Below, piece after piece: positions 40,073 to 49,153 of a stretch of DNA of 64,000 nucleotides. Numbering within the stretch: position 1 is the stretch's first letter; every line of letters begins with the position of its first letter. Under the pieces are notes generated by a model, which worked only from the letters and a program-made list of their open reading frames with translations, was not told the origin of the DNA and did no database searches. Origin of the DNA: Frondihabitans sp. PhB188 (GTDB lineage Bacteria; Actinomycetota; Actinomycetes; Actinomycetales; Microbacteriaceae); the NCBI RefSeq assembly GCF_003752365.1, contig NZ_RJUO01000005.1, forward strand, positions 248,001 to 312,000, given 5' to 3'. The translations under genes and the position numbers were made by a program.

Positions 40073-40313
40073 CGTCGTCGCGCCGCGCCCGCCAGTGCGC
40101 GAAATGGCCCGCGTCGTCGCCTCGCCCCGCCCGGACCGACGGCGAGAGCCAGCTCGGCGGGCCCCAGTCCGTGATCCTCCGCGACTCGCATCGGGACCCA
40201 CCTTCGTCCAGCCCACCCGCCGCGCTCCCGCGGGCCCCCACGTCGTCGCGCCGCGCCCGCCAGCGCGCGAAATGGCCCGCGTCGTCGCCTCGCCCCGCCC
40301 GGACCGACGGCGA
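40073..40313. repeat. 73-bp direct repeat, two copies 168 bp apart
   Basis: Copies at 40073-40145 and 40241-40313 differ at one base (GCCAGTGCGC against GCCAGCGCGC). Both contain GAAATGGCCCGCGTCGTCGC. Near-identity in non-coding DNA suggests recent duplication or a dispersed repeat family. Confidence 0.85.
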
Positions 40314-40408
40314 TGGCCACGTCGCCGTCGCCGAGCCGCGGTACGCCCCCGCCACGTCAGGATGCGAAGCATCCTGACCAACGAGCACTGTCTGCCGGGT
40401 GCGCCGAG

Positions 40409-40430
40409 GTTTTCTGCGCCAGCAGAAAAC
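40409..40430 (-). terminator. hairpin after the SRP RNA
   Basis: GTTTTCTGC (40409-40417) pairs with GCAGAAAAC (40422-40430), loop of four. It directly follows the T-rich 3' flank TTTCGTTTTC of the SRP RNA gene and probably ends that transcript. Confidence 0.6.
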
Positions 40431-40434
40431 GAAA

Positions 40435-40522
40435 GACCCCCCACGCACCCGCCAGAGCCCGGTTACCCTTGCTGCATTTCTGCCCTGGGGGAGTTGGCCT
40501 GGATGGCGCCACGTGGGGAGCC
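40435..40522 (-). ncRNA. ffs: signal recognition particle RNA (4.5S/SRP small RNA)
   Basis: The conserved SRP domain IV is visible on the minus strand: CCAGG, then stem GCA, tetraloop GAAA, stem TGC, then AGCAA, matching the Ffh-binding pattern (E. coli: CAGG, UCC, GGAA, GGA, AGCAG). The ends GGCTCCCCAC and GTGGGGGGTC pair over ten positions, and an inner helix CGCCA/TGGCG supports one long hairpin of 88 bases. TAAAGT at 40530-40535 fits a -10 seven bases before the 5' end, and a T-rich stretch follows the 3' end. It is not near dnaX, where many relatives keep it. Confidence 0.88.
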
Positions 40523-40529
40523 GTCGACT

Positions 40530-40535
40530 ACTTTA
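40530..40535 (-). promoter_or_regulatory. SRP RNA -10 element TAAAGT
   Basis: TAAAGT ends seven bases before the inferred 5' end of the SRP RNA. The same TAAAGTAG string stands before tRNA-Pro. No strong -35 was found. Confidence 0.5.
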
Positions 40536-40579
40536 CCTGCTGTGACGCGTCTTGCAGGACACCCGGGTTGGATGGACTC

Positions 40580-41257
40580 ATGAGAATCGTCATCGCCGGT
40601 GGTCACGGCAAGATCGCCCTGCTCCTCGAACGCCTCCTGTCCGACGCCGGCCACGACCCGGTCGGGATCGTCCGCAACCCCGACCACGTCGCCGAGCTCG
40701 AGTCCGCCGGAGCCCGCGCCATCGTGCTCGACCTCGAGAGCGCCGACGTCGACACGCTCGCCGGCCACCTCGACGGCGCCGACGCCGTGGTCTTCGCGGC
40801 GGGTGGCGGCGGAGCCAGCGGCGCCGAGCGCAAGCTGACGATCGACCGCGACGGCGCGATCCTGCTCGCTGATGCGGCCGAGCGCGCCGGCGTCTCGCGG
40901 TACGTGCTGGTGTCGGCCATCCACACTGACGACTTCGACGCCGAGCGCGCAAAGCTCCCCGCGGCCGACGACGACGTGTTCCAGGTCTACCTGCGCGCGA
41001 AGAGCGAGGCCGACGCCGACATCCGCGCGCGCGATGGCCTCGACTGGACGATCGTGCGCCCCGGTACCCTCACCGACGATTCCCCCACCGGAGCCGTCGC
41101 GGTCGGCGCTCGCCTCGAGAACGCCTCGATCCCCCGCGCCGACGTGGCCGCTGTGGTCGCGACGGCCATCATCGAAGGCACGGCCGTCAAGACGCAGTTC
41201 GAGTTGACGAGCGGCGAGCTCGACATCAGCGATGCCCTGGCGGCCATCAAGTACTGA
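40580..41257 (+). CDS. NAD(P)-binding atypical short-chain dehydrogenase
   Basis: A 225-residue protein with an N-terminal Rossmann motif, RIVIAGGHGKIALLLERLL, and the layout of NAD(P)H-binding sugar-epimerase/NmrA-like proteins (YwnB type): VVFAAGGGGA at ~75, RYVLVSAIHTDD at ~113, and LDWTIVRPGTLTDD at ~155. Such proteins often act as redox sensors or flavin/NAD(P)H-linked reductases, but the substrate is not predictable. The ATG start is at the motif. It is divergent from the SRP RNA and convergent with ackA. Confidence 0.88.
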   Translation: MRIVIAGGHGKIALLLERLLSDAGHDPVGIVRNPDHVAELESAGARAIVLDLESADVDTLAGHLDGADAVVFAAGGGGASGAERKLTIDRDGAILLADAAERAGVSRYVLVSAIHTDDFDAERAKLPAADDDVFQVYLRAKSEADADIRARDGLDWTIVRPGTLTDDSPTGAVAVGARLENASIPRADVAAVVATAIIEGTAVKTQFELTSGELDISDALAAIKY

Positions 41258-41364
41258 GTCCCTGTGGCACGACGGCCGCCGCGCCGGCCCGGCTGAGTCC
41301 TTTCGGCGATGCGGCAAGGCGTGAGCCGGCGGCGGCGGGGTGCGACCCGGCGGCGGCGGGCCGC

Positions 41365-42558
41365 TCACACGATGGCGGCGGCCTGACGCGCGATCTCGAG
41401 CTCTTCATCGGTGGGGACGACGAGCACGGCGACCGGCGCGCCCTCCTTCGAGATGAAGCGGGCCTCGCGGGAGCCCAGCTCGTTGCGATCGTCGTCGATG
41501 GTGATCCCCAAGAAGTCGAGGCCCAGCAGCGTGCGGCGCCGCAGCAGGGCGTTGTTCTCGCCGACCCCGGCGGTGAAGACGACCGCATCGAGCCCGCCGA
41601 GCTGGGCGATGTAGGCGCCGACGTAGTGGCGGATCCGGTGCCGGTACACCGCGAGCGCCGCCTCGGCCGTCTCGTCTCCGCGCGAGGCCGCGTCTTGCAC
41701 GTCGCGCATGTCGCCGTTGCCGGTGAGCCCGAGCAGGCCGCTGCGCTTGTTGAGCATCGTCTCGAGCTCCTCGAACGACAGTCCCTCCTCGCGGTGCAGG
41801 TGGAACACCACGGCCGGATCGACGTCGCCCGAGCGCGTGCCCATCACGAGGCCCTCCAGAGGCGTGAGTCCCATCGACGTCTCGATGCTGCGTCCGCGGT
41901 CGATCGCCGTCGCCGAGGCGCCGTTGCCGATGTGCAGCACGATCATCTTCAACTCGCCGAGCGGGCGGCGCAGGAACTTCGCAGCTTGCTCCGACACGTA
42001 CTTGTGGCTGGTGCCGTGGAACCCGTACCGCCTCACCGCGTGCTTCTTCGCCAGCGCGTCGTCGATGGCGTACGTGTAGGCCGCCGGGGCCAGCGTCTGG
42101 TGGAACGCCGTGTCGAAGACGGCGACCTGAGGCGAGTCGGGGAAGGCCTTGCGCGCAGCCCGGATGCCCTGCAGGTTGGCGGGGTTGTGGAGGGGCGCCA
42201 GCGCCGAGAGCCGGTCGATCGCCTTCTCGACCTCGGGCGTGACGACCGTGGCGGTCGCGAACTCCGAGCCGCCGTGAACGACGCGGTGTCCGACGGCAAT
42301 CAGCGGGTGCTCGTCGAACGAGGGGCCGTGCTGCTCGAAGGCGCGGAGCATCGCCGCGAAGCCGGCCGCGTGGTCGGGGATCGGCGTCGAGTCGTTCGAC
42401 GTCTCGTCGCCGGTCAGCACGTTCTTGTGCGTGGTGGCGCCGACCTCCTCGCCGATGCGCTCGACGAGCCCGGAGGCGAGGGTGCGCTCCCCGTCGAGCT
42501 CGATCAGCTGGTACTTGAACGACGACGAACCGGAGTTGACGACGAGGACTGCGCTCAC
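41365..42558 (-). CDS. ackA: acetate kinase
   Basis: Interconverts acetyl phosphate and ADP with acetate and ATP, the second step of overflow acetate formation. It has 397 residues. Family motifs: VLVVNSGSSSFKYQL at the start, VGHRVVHGG (~88), HNPANLQGI (~118), FHGTSHKYV (~180), MIVLHIGNGAS (~204) and VFTAGVGENN (~320). The start is GTG at 42558, giving MSAVLVVNSG. It follows pta by 53 bases on the same strand. Confidence 0.97.
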   Translation of the reverse strand: MSAVLVVNSGSSSFKYQLIELDGERTLASGLVERIGEEVGATTHKNVLTGDETSNDSTPIPDHAAGFAAMLRAFEQHGPSFDEHPLIAVGHRVVHGGSEFATATVVTPEVEKAIDRLSALAPLHNPANLQGIRAARKAFPDSPQVAVFDTAFHQTLAPAAYTYAIDDALAKKHAVRRYGFHGTSHKYVSEQAAKFLRRPLGELKMIVLHIGNGASATAIDRGRSIETSMGLTPLEGLVMGTRSGDVDPAVVFHLHREEGLSFEELETMLNKRSGLLGLTGNGDMRDVQDAASRGDETAEAALAVYRHRIRHYVGAYIAQLGGLDAVVFTAGVGENNALLRRRTLLGLDFLGITIDDDRNELGSREARFISKEGAPVAVLVVPTDEELEIARQAAAIV

Positions 42559-42611
42559 GTGGGGTGCTTTCTGTTGAAGAGAGGGGGTGCAGGAACGGAG
42601 GCGGCCGCGGC

Positions 42612-44702
42612 CTACGCCTCCGTCCCGGCCTGGATCGCGGTGATGGCGACCGTGTTCACGATGTCGCTGACCAGGGCGCCGCGCGAGAGGTCGTTGATCG
42701 GCTTGTTGAGCCCCTGCAGGATCGGCCCGATGGCGACGGCGCCGGCGCTGCGCTGGACGGCCTTGTAGGTGTTGTTGCCGGTGTTCAGGTCGGGGAAGAT
42801 GAACACCGTCGCGCGGCCGGCGACCGCCGAGTCGGGCATCTTCGTCGCGGCGACGGTCGGGTCGGCCGCGGCGTCGTACTGGATCGGCCCCTCGACGAGC
42901 AGGTCGGGGCGGCGCTCGCGGACCAGCTCGGTCGCTAAGCGCACCTTCTCGACGTCGGCGCCGGAGCCCGAGGTGCCGGTGGAGTAGCTCAGCATGGCGA
43001 TCCGCGGCTCGATGCCGAACTGCACGGCCGTCTCGGCCGACGAGATCGCGATGTCGGCGAGCTGCTCGGAGGTCGGGTCGGGGATGACGGCGCAGTCGCC
43101 GTAGACGAGCACGCGGTCGGCGAGCGCCATCAGGAAGACGCTCGACACGACGTTGACGCCCGGCTTGGTCTTGATGACCTCGAACGACGGGCGGATCGTG
43201 TGCGCGGTGGTGTGCTTCGCGCCCGAGACCATTCCGTCGGCGAGGCCCATCTTGACCATCATCGTACCGAAGTACGAGACGTCGGTGACGGTGTCCATCG
43301 CCATGTCCATGGTCGTGCCCTTGTGGGCGCGGAGCGCGGCGTACTCGGTGGCGAACCGCGTCTGGAGCTTCGGATCGAAGGGGTCGAGCACCGTCGCGTC
43401 GGCGAGGTCGAGGCCCAGCTCGGCTCCCCGGGAGCGAACGCTGGACTCGTTGCCGAGCAGGGTCAGCCGGGCGACGCCGCGCTGCAGGAGCGACGAGGCC
43501 GCCTTGAGGATCCGGTCGTCGTCGCCCTCGGGAAGCACGATGTGCTTCTTGCTGCTGCGGGCGCGGTCGAGCAGCTGGTACTCGAACATGAGGGGCGTGA
43601 CGACCTGCGAGGGCCCGACCTGCAGCAGGCGGAGCAGCTCGGCCCCGTCGACGCCGTTCTCGAACAGCGACAGGGCGAGGTCGTACTTGCGCGGCGACTC
43701 GGCGGCCAGCCGGCCGCGGGTCTGCGTGATGCGGAGGGCGGTGTCGTAGGTGCCGAGCTCCGACCACAGGATGGGCAGCGGGCTGTCGAGGCCGCCGATG
43801 AGGCGGACGACCTGGGGCGCGAGGTCGAAGCCGCCGTTGAGGACGATGCCGGAGAGCGACGGGAAGGTGTCGGACGCGTGGGCGAGCACGGTCGCCACCA
43901 GCACGTCGGACCGGTCGCCGGGGACGACCACGACGGCACCCTCGGTCAGGCGGGGCAGGACGTTCTCCATCGACATGGCGGCGACGACGACTCCGACGGC
44001 CTCACGGTCGAGCAGGGCGTCGTCGCCCTGGAGCAGGCGGGCCCGAGCCGCGGACATGACTGCGCGGAGCGTGGGGCTGACGAGGACGCGGTCCTCGGGG
44101 AGCGCCCACACGGGCACGGCCCCCTCGATCGCCTCGGTGATGCCGGACGTGACCTCGTCGATCAGGTCGGGCTCGACGCGGTTCGCCACGATCGCGAGCA
44201 GGCCGGCGTGCTCGGAGCGGAGCTCGAGGGTCGTGAGCTCGGCCACCTGGCGCATGTCGGCGCCGGTGCGCGGGCGGTCGCCGTCGGCGGTCCGGCCGCC
44301 GAGCACGAGCAGCACGGGGGCGCCGAGGTTGGCGGCGATGCGGGCGTTGAACGAGAGCTCGGTCGGGCTCCCGACGTCGGTGAAGTCGGAGCCGACGATG
44401 ACGACGGCGTCGCACTGGCGCTCGACGGCGGCGAAGCGGCCGACGATGGTGGCGAGGGCGGCGTCGGGGTCGGCGTGCACGTCGTCGTAGGTGACGCCGA
44501 TGCAGTCCTCGTAGGGGAGGTCGACGCTGTCGTGGGCCAGAAGCAGCTCGAGCACGTAGTCGGGCTCGCTGGTGGAGCGCGCGACGGGGCGGAAGACGCC
44601 CACGCGTCCGAGCTCGTGGCTCAGCGTGTCGAGAACGCCGAGCGCGACGGTGGACTTGCCGGTGTGGCCTTCAGCAGACGTGATGTAGATGCGTGTCGAC
44701 AC
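42612..44702 (-). CDS. pta: phosphate acetyltransferase (long form)
   Basis: Converts acetyl-CoA and phosphate to acetyl phosphate. The 696-residue long form has three parts: an N-terminal BioD-like P-loop domain (SAEGHTGKSTVALGVLD at ~9), a DRTGG-like middle domain (~210-320), and the catalytic PTA_PTB domain (~370-690) with LPEGDDDRILKA and LPDSAVAGRATVFIFPDLN-type blocks. The start is GTG at 44702. Together with ackA it forms the reversible acetate pathway, complementing acsA at 5823. Confidence 0.96.
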   Translation of the reverse strand: MSTRIYITSAEGHTGKSTVALGVLDTLSHELGRVGVFRPVARSTSEPDYVLELLLAHDSVDLPYEDCIGVTYDDVHADPDAALATIVGRFAAVERQCDAVVIVGSDFTDVGSPTELSFNARIAANLGAPVLLVLGGRTADGDRPRTGADMRQVAELTTLELRSEHAGLLAIVANRVEPDLIDEVTSGITEAIEGAVPVWALPEDRVLVSPTLRAVMSAARARLLQGDDALLDREAVGVVVAAMSMENVLPRLTEGAVVVVPGDRSDVLVATVLAHASDTFPSLSGIVLNGGFDLAPQVVRLIGGLDSPLPILWSELGTYDTALRITQTRGRLAAESPRKYDLALSLFENGVDGAELLRLLQVGPSQVVTPLMFEYQLLDRARSSKKHIVLPEGDDDRILKAASSLLQRGVARLTLLGNESSVRSRGAELGLDLADATVLDPFDPKLQTRFATEYAALRAHKGTTMDMAMDTVTDVSYFGTMMVKMGLADGMVSGAKHTTAHTIRPSFEVIKTKPGVNVVSSVFLMALADRVLVYGDCAVIPDPTSEQLADIAISSAETAVQFGIEPRIAMLSYSTGTSGSGADVEKVRLATELVRERRPDLLVEGPIQYDAAADPTVAATKMPDSAVAGRATVFIFPDLNTGNNTYKAVQRSAGAVAIGPILQGLNKPINDLSRGALVSDIVNTVAITAIQAGTEA

Positions 44703-44789
44703 GATCCAACCCTAGAGGCGTCGCCTCCGAACCCGCCGTGTCGAGCGCTGCGGGCTCGCCGCGGAGCGAGAGCGACCCGGCGAGCACGC

Positions 44790-44824
44790 GAGAAACGGGA
44801 GAGCCCGGCCCCGAAGGACCGGGC
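44790..44824 (-). terminator. terminator of tRNA-Ser
   Basis: GCCCGGTCC pairs with GGGCCGGGC (one G-T) around a TTCG loop at 44803-44824 and is followed by TCTCCCGTTTCTC. It lies 20 bases after the tRNA 3' end. Confidence 0.8.
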
Positions 44825-44843
44825 ACGATCAACCCAAATGGAG

Positions 44844-44928
44844 CGGAGAATGGGGGATTCGAACCCCCGAGGGCGTAAACCCAACACGCTTTCCAAGCGT
44901 GCGCCATAGGCCACTAGGCGAATTCTCC
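44844..44928 (-). tRNA. tRNA-Ser (anticodon GGA)
   Basis: An 85-base class II tRNA. Acceptor GGAGAAT pairs with ATTCTCC; discriminator G. The D arm carries GCCTAGTGGCCTA, the anticodon stem CACGC/GCGTG has loop TTGGAAA (anticodon GGA), and there is a long variable arm. The T arm is GGGGGTTCGAATCCCCC. CCA is not encoded. The extra arm and GGA identify it as serine. Confidence 0.97.
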
Positions 44929-45022
44929 AGTGATCGGAACCATGAGGTGCCGTTCGACCTAGAGAACTCTACCGGGTTCGGGGACGGGTGACGAACCGTC
45001 CCCGTCGCCGTAGGCTCGGAGG

Positions 45023-45436
45023 ATGGATTCGCCGGCCAGCGCACGGGTGGACGTCTGGTTGTGGGCGGTCCGTCTCTACAAGACCCGGTCGGCCGCCACG
45101 TCGGCCTGCCGAGCGGGTCACGTGCGCGTCAACGGCGAGCGCGTGAAGGCAGCTCACGCGATCCGCGTGGGCGACGAGGTCCGCAGCCGGTTGGAGGGAT
45201 TCGACCGGATCGTGAAGGTCAAGGGCATCCTGCTGAAGCGCGTCGGGGCCCCGATCGCCGCGGAGGCCGTGATCGATCTGACTCCGCCGCCGCCTCCGCG
45301 AGCCGAGCTCGCCTACCTGCCCGTCCGCGACCGGGGTGCCGGGCGGCCGACGAAGCGCGATCGGCGGGAGATCGATCGGCTTCGGGGCCAGTTCCTGGGC
45401 GATGAGATCGTCTGGGAGGACGACCCCGACGCCTGA
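45023..45436 (+). CDS. S4-domain RNA-binding protein (Hsp15-like)
   Basis: A 137-residue basic protein. The S4 domain lies at ~8-70 (RVDVWLWAVRLYKTRSAATS; GHVRVNGERVKAAHAIRVGD), followed by a charged tail (GRPTKRDRREIDRL). Hsp15 binds free 50S subunits with blocked nascent chains and helps recycle them; actinobacterial members are assumed to act likewise. ATG follows CGGAGG at a good distance. It is divergent from tRNA-Ser. Confidence 0.93.
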   Translation: MDSPASARVDVWLWAVRLYKTRSAATSACRAGHVRVNGERVKAAHAIRVGDEVRSRLEGFDRIVKVKGILLKRVGAPIAAEAVIDLTPPPPPRAELAYLPVRDRGAGRPTKRDRREIDRLRGQFLGDEIVWEDDPDA

Positions 45437-45601
45437 CTGCGGGCCACCGCGTCAGGCTCCCGCGAAACATACCTGCGAGTCGGTTACCACCCGAACTGGG
45501 CGGTACGAATGTCGCCGGCCTCGGCTATCGTCTTGTCTGCGCGGCCGGTTCTTCAGGGGTGGAGGGCCTGCGGCGTCCTGAGGTTCTAGGGGGAACACAC
45601 G

Positions 45602-46294
45602 ATGTACAGCGAAATGACGCGGCCTGTGGGGGCCGCTCGAACAGCTCGCGAGAAGTGCCGCGAGTCGGTGGCCGACGTCCGCTCCGGCTCACCCGATGCG
45701 TCCCGCGCGTTCGTCCGGCCGCTGCCGGCGCTCGGCCGCACGGCCCTGGTGTCGGGTGCCTTCAGCCTCCTGCCCGTCTTCGCGGCGATCCTGTGGCTGA
45801 CGCACGGCTCCTGGCTGCAGCCCGTCGCGGTCTTCGCCGAGGTCGTCGTCACGGCCGTCTTCTTCGTCGTCTACATCCGCTTCCGGCTCGTCTTCACGTC
45901 GGTCACCGCCACGCACTTCGTCAAGCAGCGCATGGTGCTCCCCACGACCGCCGTCGACCTGTCGCTCATCGACCGCGTCCTCGTGAACCGCGTCTACCGC
46001 GGCGGCTCGACCGAGGCCCTCACGCAGATGCTCGCCGTCGACGCGATGGGCCGGCGCCTGTTCGCTATGAACGCGCTGTTCTGGAGCGACGCCGACATCA
46101 CGACGATCTCCGACGCCCTCGACGGGCAGACCACCGTCGACCTGTCGCCGATGTCGCGGAGGGAGTACTTCCGGGAGTTCCCGATGGCTCGAGGCTGGTA
46201 CCTGAGCCGTGCGGCGATGATCACCTACGTCGTCAGCGCCTGCGTCGTCATCACGGCCGCCGTCGTGGCGCTCCGGGCCGCCTTCGGGGACTGA
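45602..46294 (+). CDS. hypothetical membrane protein
   Basis: A 230-residue protein with no family I recognise. Two membrane segments lie at ~48-66 (LVSGAFSLLPVFAAILWL) and ~75-92 (AVFAEVVVTAVFFVVYI), followed by a ~100-residue cytoplasmic-type domain resembling bacterial PH-like folds in its alternating pattern (FTSVTATHFVKQRMVLPTTA). A final membrane segment lies at ~205-225 (MITYVVSACVVITAAVVAL). A strong GGGGGAA ribosome-binding site precedes the ATG. The layout suggests a small envelope protein. It stands alone between the S4 gene and the convergent HerA-like gene. Confidence 0.75.
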   Translation: MYSEMTRPVGAARTAREKCRESVADVRSGSPDASRAFVRPLPALGRTALVSGAFSLLPVFAAILWLTHGSWLQPVAVFAEVVVTAVFFVVYIRFRLVFTSVTATHFVKQRMVLPTTAVDLSLIDRVLVNRVYRGGSTEALTQMLAVDAMGRRLFAMNALFWSDADITTISDALDGQTTVDLSPMSRREYFREFPMARGWYLSRAAMITYVVSACVVITAAVVALRAAFGD

Positions 46295-46360
46295 GCGACC
46301 AGGCTCGGCGCGCTCCGCACCGTGTCCGGGAGTGGCTGCCGCAGACCCCGCCGCACCGCG

Positions 46361-48343
46361 TCAGCGTCGCCGCAGTGTCCCGAAGATCCCCTTGACGACC
46401 TCGCCCATGATCTTCTGACTGCTCTTCGATCCGAGCAGCTCCCCCAGCAGGTCCGTCGACTGCTGGGCTCTCGGGCGCGCCCGGCTGCCCGTCGTCGACT
46501 TCGCGCGCCGCGCCCGGTCGGCCTTCTCGAACTCGCGCTGCTGCCGCTCGTACTCGGCCTGCGCCTTGGCCCGCTCCCGCTCGGCGCGCGCGGCCTCCGT
46601 CGCGGCGGCCTTGGCGGTCGCGGCCTGCTCCTTCGCGGCTGACGCGGCCGCGGCCGCGGCGGCCTTCGCAGTCGCCGCGTCGGCGACCGCCTTCGCCTCG
46701 GCGTCGGCGCGGGCGGCAGCCGCGACGGCTGCCCCCTCGAGCTTCGCCGTCAGGATCTCGCGGGCCGACTCGCGGTCGATGGCCGTGCCGTACTTCGCGA
46801 TGAGCGGGCTGGCCGCGACGGCCGCCTCCATGTCGGGCGTCGGCGTGGGCGACATCGAGCCGCGGGGTGCCCGCAGGCGGGTCCAGGCGACCGGCGACGG
46901 CGCACCCTTCTCGTTCATGACCGTGACGACGGCCTCGCCGGTGGCCAGCGTGGTGAGCACCGCGCCCAGGTCGTAGCCGCTCGACGGATAGGTCGACACG
47001 GTGGCCTTCAGCGCTTTGGCGTCGTCGGGCGTGAAGGCGCGGAGCTGGTGCTGCACGCGCGAGCCGAGCTGGGCCAGCACCTCCGACGGGACGTCCTTCG
47101 GCGTCTGCGTCACGAACACGATGCCGACGCCCTTCGACCTGATGAGGCGGACGGTCTGCGTGATCTGCGCGAGGAAGTCCTTCGATGCGTCCTTGAACAG
47201 CAGGTGGGCCTCGTCGAAGAAGAACACCAGCTTCGGCTTCTCGAGGTCGCCGACCTCGGGCAGGTCGTTGTACAGGTCGGCGAGCATCCACATCAGGAAC
47301 GTCGAGAACAGCGCCGGCTGAGTCGCGACCCCGGGCAGCTCGAGCAGGCTGACGATGCCGCGTCCGTCCGGAGCGAGTCGCAGAAACTCGGCCGTGTCGA
47401 TCTCGGACTCCCCGAAGAACAGGTCGGCGCCCTGGTCGGCGAACGTGATCAGCTCGCGCAGGATCACCCCGACCGTCTGCGAGCTCAGCCCGCCGAGGTC
47501 GGTGAGCTCGGCCTTGCCGTCGTCGCTGATCAGGTACGTGAGCACGCTTCTCAGGTCGGAGAGGTCGAGGAGTGGAAGCCCCGCCTTCTCGGCGTAGTGG
47601 AAGACCAGCCCGAGGCTCGACTCCTGGGTGTCGTTCAGGCCGAGGACCTTGCTGAGCAGCAGGGGCCCGAAGCCTGAGACCGTCGCGCGCACGGGCACGC
47701 CGATCCCTTTGCCGCCGAGGGCGAAGTACTCCGTCGGCGCCGCCAGCGGAGACCAGTCCTGGCCGATGCCCCTCGTGCGGTCGAGCAGCTTCTCTGACGA
47801 CTCCCCCGGGCTCGCGATGCCCGACAGGTCGCCCTTCACGTCGGCAGCGAAGACCGGCACGCCGGCGGCCGACAGCTGCTCCGCCAGCACCTGCAGGGTC
47901 TTCGTCTTGCCAGTGCCGGTGGCTCCGGCGACGAGACCGTGACGGTTCATCATCGCCAGCGGGATGCGCACCGGCACGTCGGCCCGGGCATCCCCGTTGA
48001 CGAGGGCGCCCATCTCGAGCGCGGCTCCGGAGAACGCGTAGCCGGCGCGGATGGCGTCGACGTCGGTCTCTCCCAGAGGTCCTGGTGTCGCGATCGCGGG
48101 CGCAGGAACTTCCGACCCCGCTGCCGGAGCCGCCGCCGCGGGGGCCGTTGCCGCCTGCGCCGCCGCCTCGCCCGCCGCCTGAGCGTCGGCCGCCGTCTGC
48201 GCCTGCGCCGTCGCTGCCGCCGCGGCCTGAGCCGCGAGTTCCTGCGCCTTGGCCATCGCGGCCTCTGCCTCGGCCTGCGCCTTCGCGGCGGCGGCGACGA
48301 GCGCCTCGGCGTTCTGACGGGCGGTCTCCACTGCGTCGCTCAT
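46361..48343 (-). CDS. HerA-like ATPase/helicase (DUF853)
   Basis: A 660-residue P-loop ATPase of the FtsK/HerA superfamily. An Ala-rich, probably coiled N-terminal region (~1-75) precedes Walker A GLVAGATGTGKTKTLQ (~137-152), an arginine-rich core and Walker B KLVFFFDEAHLLF (~350). The Ala/Arg/Glu-rich C-terminal region (~530-640) again looks like a coiled coil. DUF853 proteins are widespread and presumed to move or unwind nucleic acid, but their cellular role is undefined. The PAP2 gene lies 65 bases upstream on the same strand. Two GCAGGAAC motifs fall in the N-terminal region. Confidence 0.9.
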   Translation of the reverse strand: MSDAVETARQNAEALVAAAAKAQAEAEAAMAKAQELAAQAAAAATAQAQTAADAQAAGEAAAQAATAPAAAAPAAGSEVPAPAIATPGPLGETDVDAIRAGYAFSGAALEMGALVNGDARADVPVRIPLAMMNRHGLVAGATGTGKTKTLQVLAEQLSAAGVPVFAADVKGDLSGIASPGESSEKLLDRTRGIGQDWSPLAAPTEYFALGGKGIGVPVRATVSGFGPLLLSKVLGLNDTQESSLGLVFHYAEKAGLPLLDLSDLRSVLTYLISDDGKAELTDLGGLSSQTVGVILRELITFADQGADLFFGESEIDTAEFLRLAPDGRGIVSLLELPGVATQPALFSTFLMWMLADLYNDLPEVGDLEKPKLVFFFDEAHLLFKDASKDFLAQITQTVRLIRSKGVGIVFVTQTPKDVPSEVLAQLGSRVQHQLRAFTPDDAKALKATVSTYPSSGYDLGAVLTTLATGEAVVTVMNEKGAPSPVAWTRLRAPRGSMSPTPTPDMEAAVAASPLIAKYGTAIDRESAREILTAKLEGAAVAAAARADAEAKAVADAATAKAAAAAAASAAKEQAATAKAAATEAARAERERAKAQAEYERQQREFEKADRARRAKSTTGSRARPRAQQSTDLLGELLGSKSSQKIMGEVVKGIFGTLRRR

Positions 48344-48408
48344 GGGGTCAGCCTAAGAGCCGGTGCCGCCGTCGGGAAGACCCGGCCGACGCCGCCTGGA
48401 CACAGGGT

Positions 48409-49116
48409 CTACGCGCCAGCCGACGCCGATCGCCGCCGCTCCCGCAGCAGCCGCAGCGCGAACGGGGCCCACAGCACGACGGCCACTCCCCCGCCGACGA
48501 GGAGGCCGCCCACCGTGTCGGTGAGCCAGTGCGCTCCGAGGTAGGTGCGGCTCACCAGCATCACGACGGCGTACACGGCGCCGCCGATCCAGACCCGCCG
48601 CATCCCGAAGATGACGCCGAGGGCGACGGCCATGGTCGCGGCGTTCGCCACGTGCCCCGACGGGAACGACCCGAAGTCGCTCGTCACCAGGATGTCGGCG
48701 GGTCGCGCGCGCCCGAACGTGTGCTTGAGCGCCTGGACGACGCCGGCGCTGAGGATGGTCGCCATCACGAAGTAGAGGGCGCCCGCCCGGTGCCGCGTGA
48801 TCAGCAGCCAGACGACGATGCCGATCGGAACGGCGAACACACCGAACCAGCCGCCACCGATGAAGTTCATGACGAGCGCCGGACCCTGCCAGATCGGAGA
48901 CCGGTGCTCGACAATCTCCTCCATCCACTCGGCGTCGAGGAGGTCGGCGGTGCTCCGCACCGTGACGAGCCAGCCGATCAGAAGGGCGAGCCCGACGGCT
49001 CCGAGGGCGCTGATGACGGGCCAGCGGCGGCTGACTCCGAGCGCGACCCGGCGCTCGGTGGGGCCGGGCTCACCCGGTCGGGGTTCGGCGGCGCGGGGCT
49101 CGGTCGGCGTCGGCAT
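48409..49116 (-). CDS. PAP2-family phosphatase
   Basis: A 235-residue integral membrane phosphatase. The three PAP2 signature motifs are present: KHTFGRARP (~131), PSGH (~151) and SRTYLGAHWLTD (~191), with the two catalytic histidines intact. Five or six membrane segments surround them. Substrates of this family include undecaprenyl diphosphate and lipid phosphates; an undecaprenyl role is possible but not shown. The gene is co-directional with the HerA-like ATPase. Confidence 0.92.
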   Translation of the reverse strand: MPTPTEPRAAEPRPGEPGPTERRVALGVSRRWPVISALGAVGLALLIGWLVTVRSTADLLDAEWMEEIVEHRSPIWQGPALVMNFIGGGWFGVFAVPIGIVVWLLITRHRAGALYFVMATILSAGVVQALKHTFGRARPADILVTSDFGSFPSGHVANAATMAVALGVIFGMRRVWIGGAVYAVVMLVSRTYLGAHWLTDTVGGLLVGGGVAVVLWAPFALRLLRERRRSASAGA

Positions 49117-49153
49117 CCATCCACGCTACCCACGCCACGCTGATAGACCCGCG

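Larger units (their letters stand above)
39509..40434. other. 926-bp gene-free region upstream of the adhesin
   Basis: No ORF here has a convincing product. The region contains low-complexity G-rich DNA (39540-39780), a TATGAT at 39956-39961 on the minus strand that could be the adhesin -10 (giving a leader of about 440 bases), a 9-bp hairpin at 40032-40053, and a 73-bp direct repeat. It looks like a long regulatory leader of a surface gene, but no riboswitch was recognised. Confidence 0.6.

Noticed and set aside
39802-40320. A 172-codon minus frame containing a repeated Arg-rich segment
   Set aside because: The repeat comes from the 73-bp DNA duplication; no ribosome-binding site or known domain, and composition is that of random GC-rich DNA.
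41326-41360. Short direct repeat CCGGCGGCGGCGGG between the reductase and ackA
   Set aside because: Low-complexity GC run of a kind expected by chance at this base composition.
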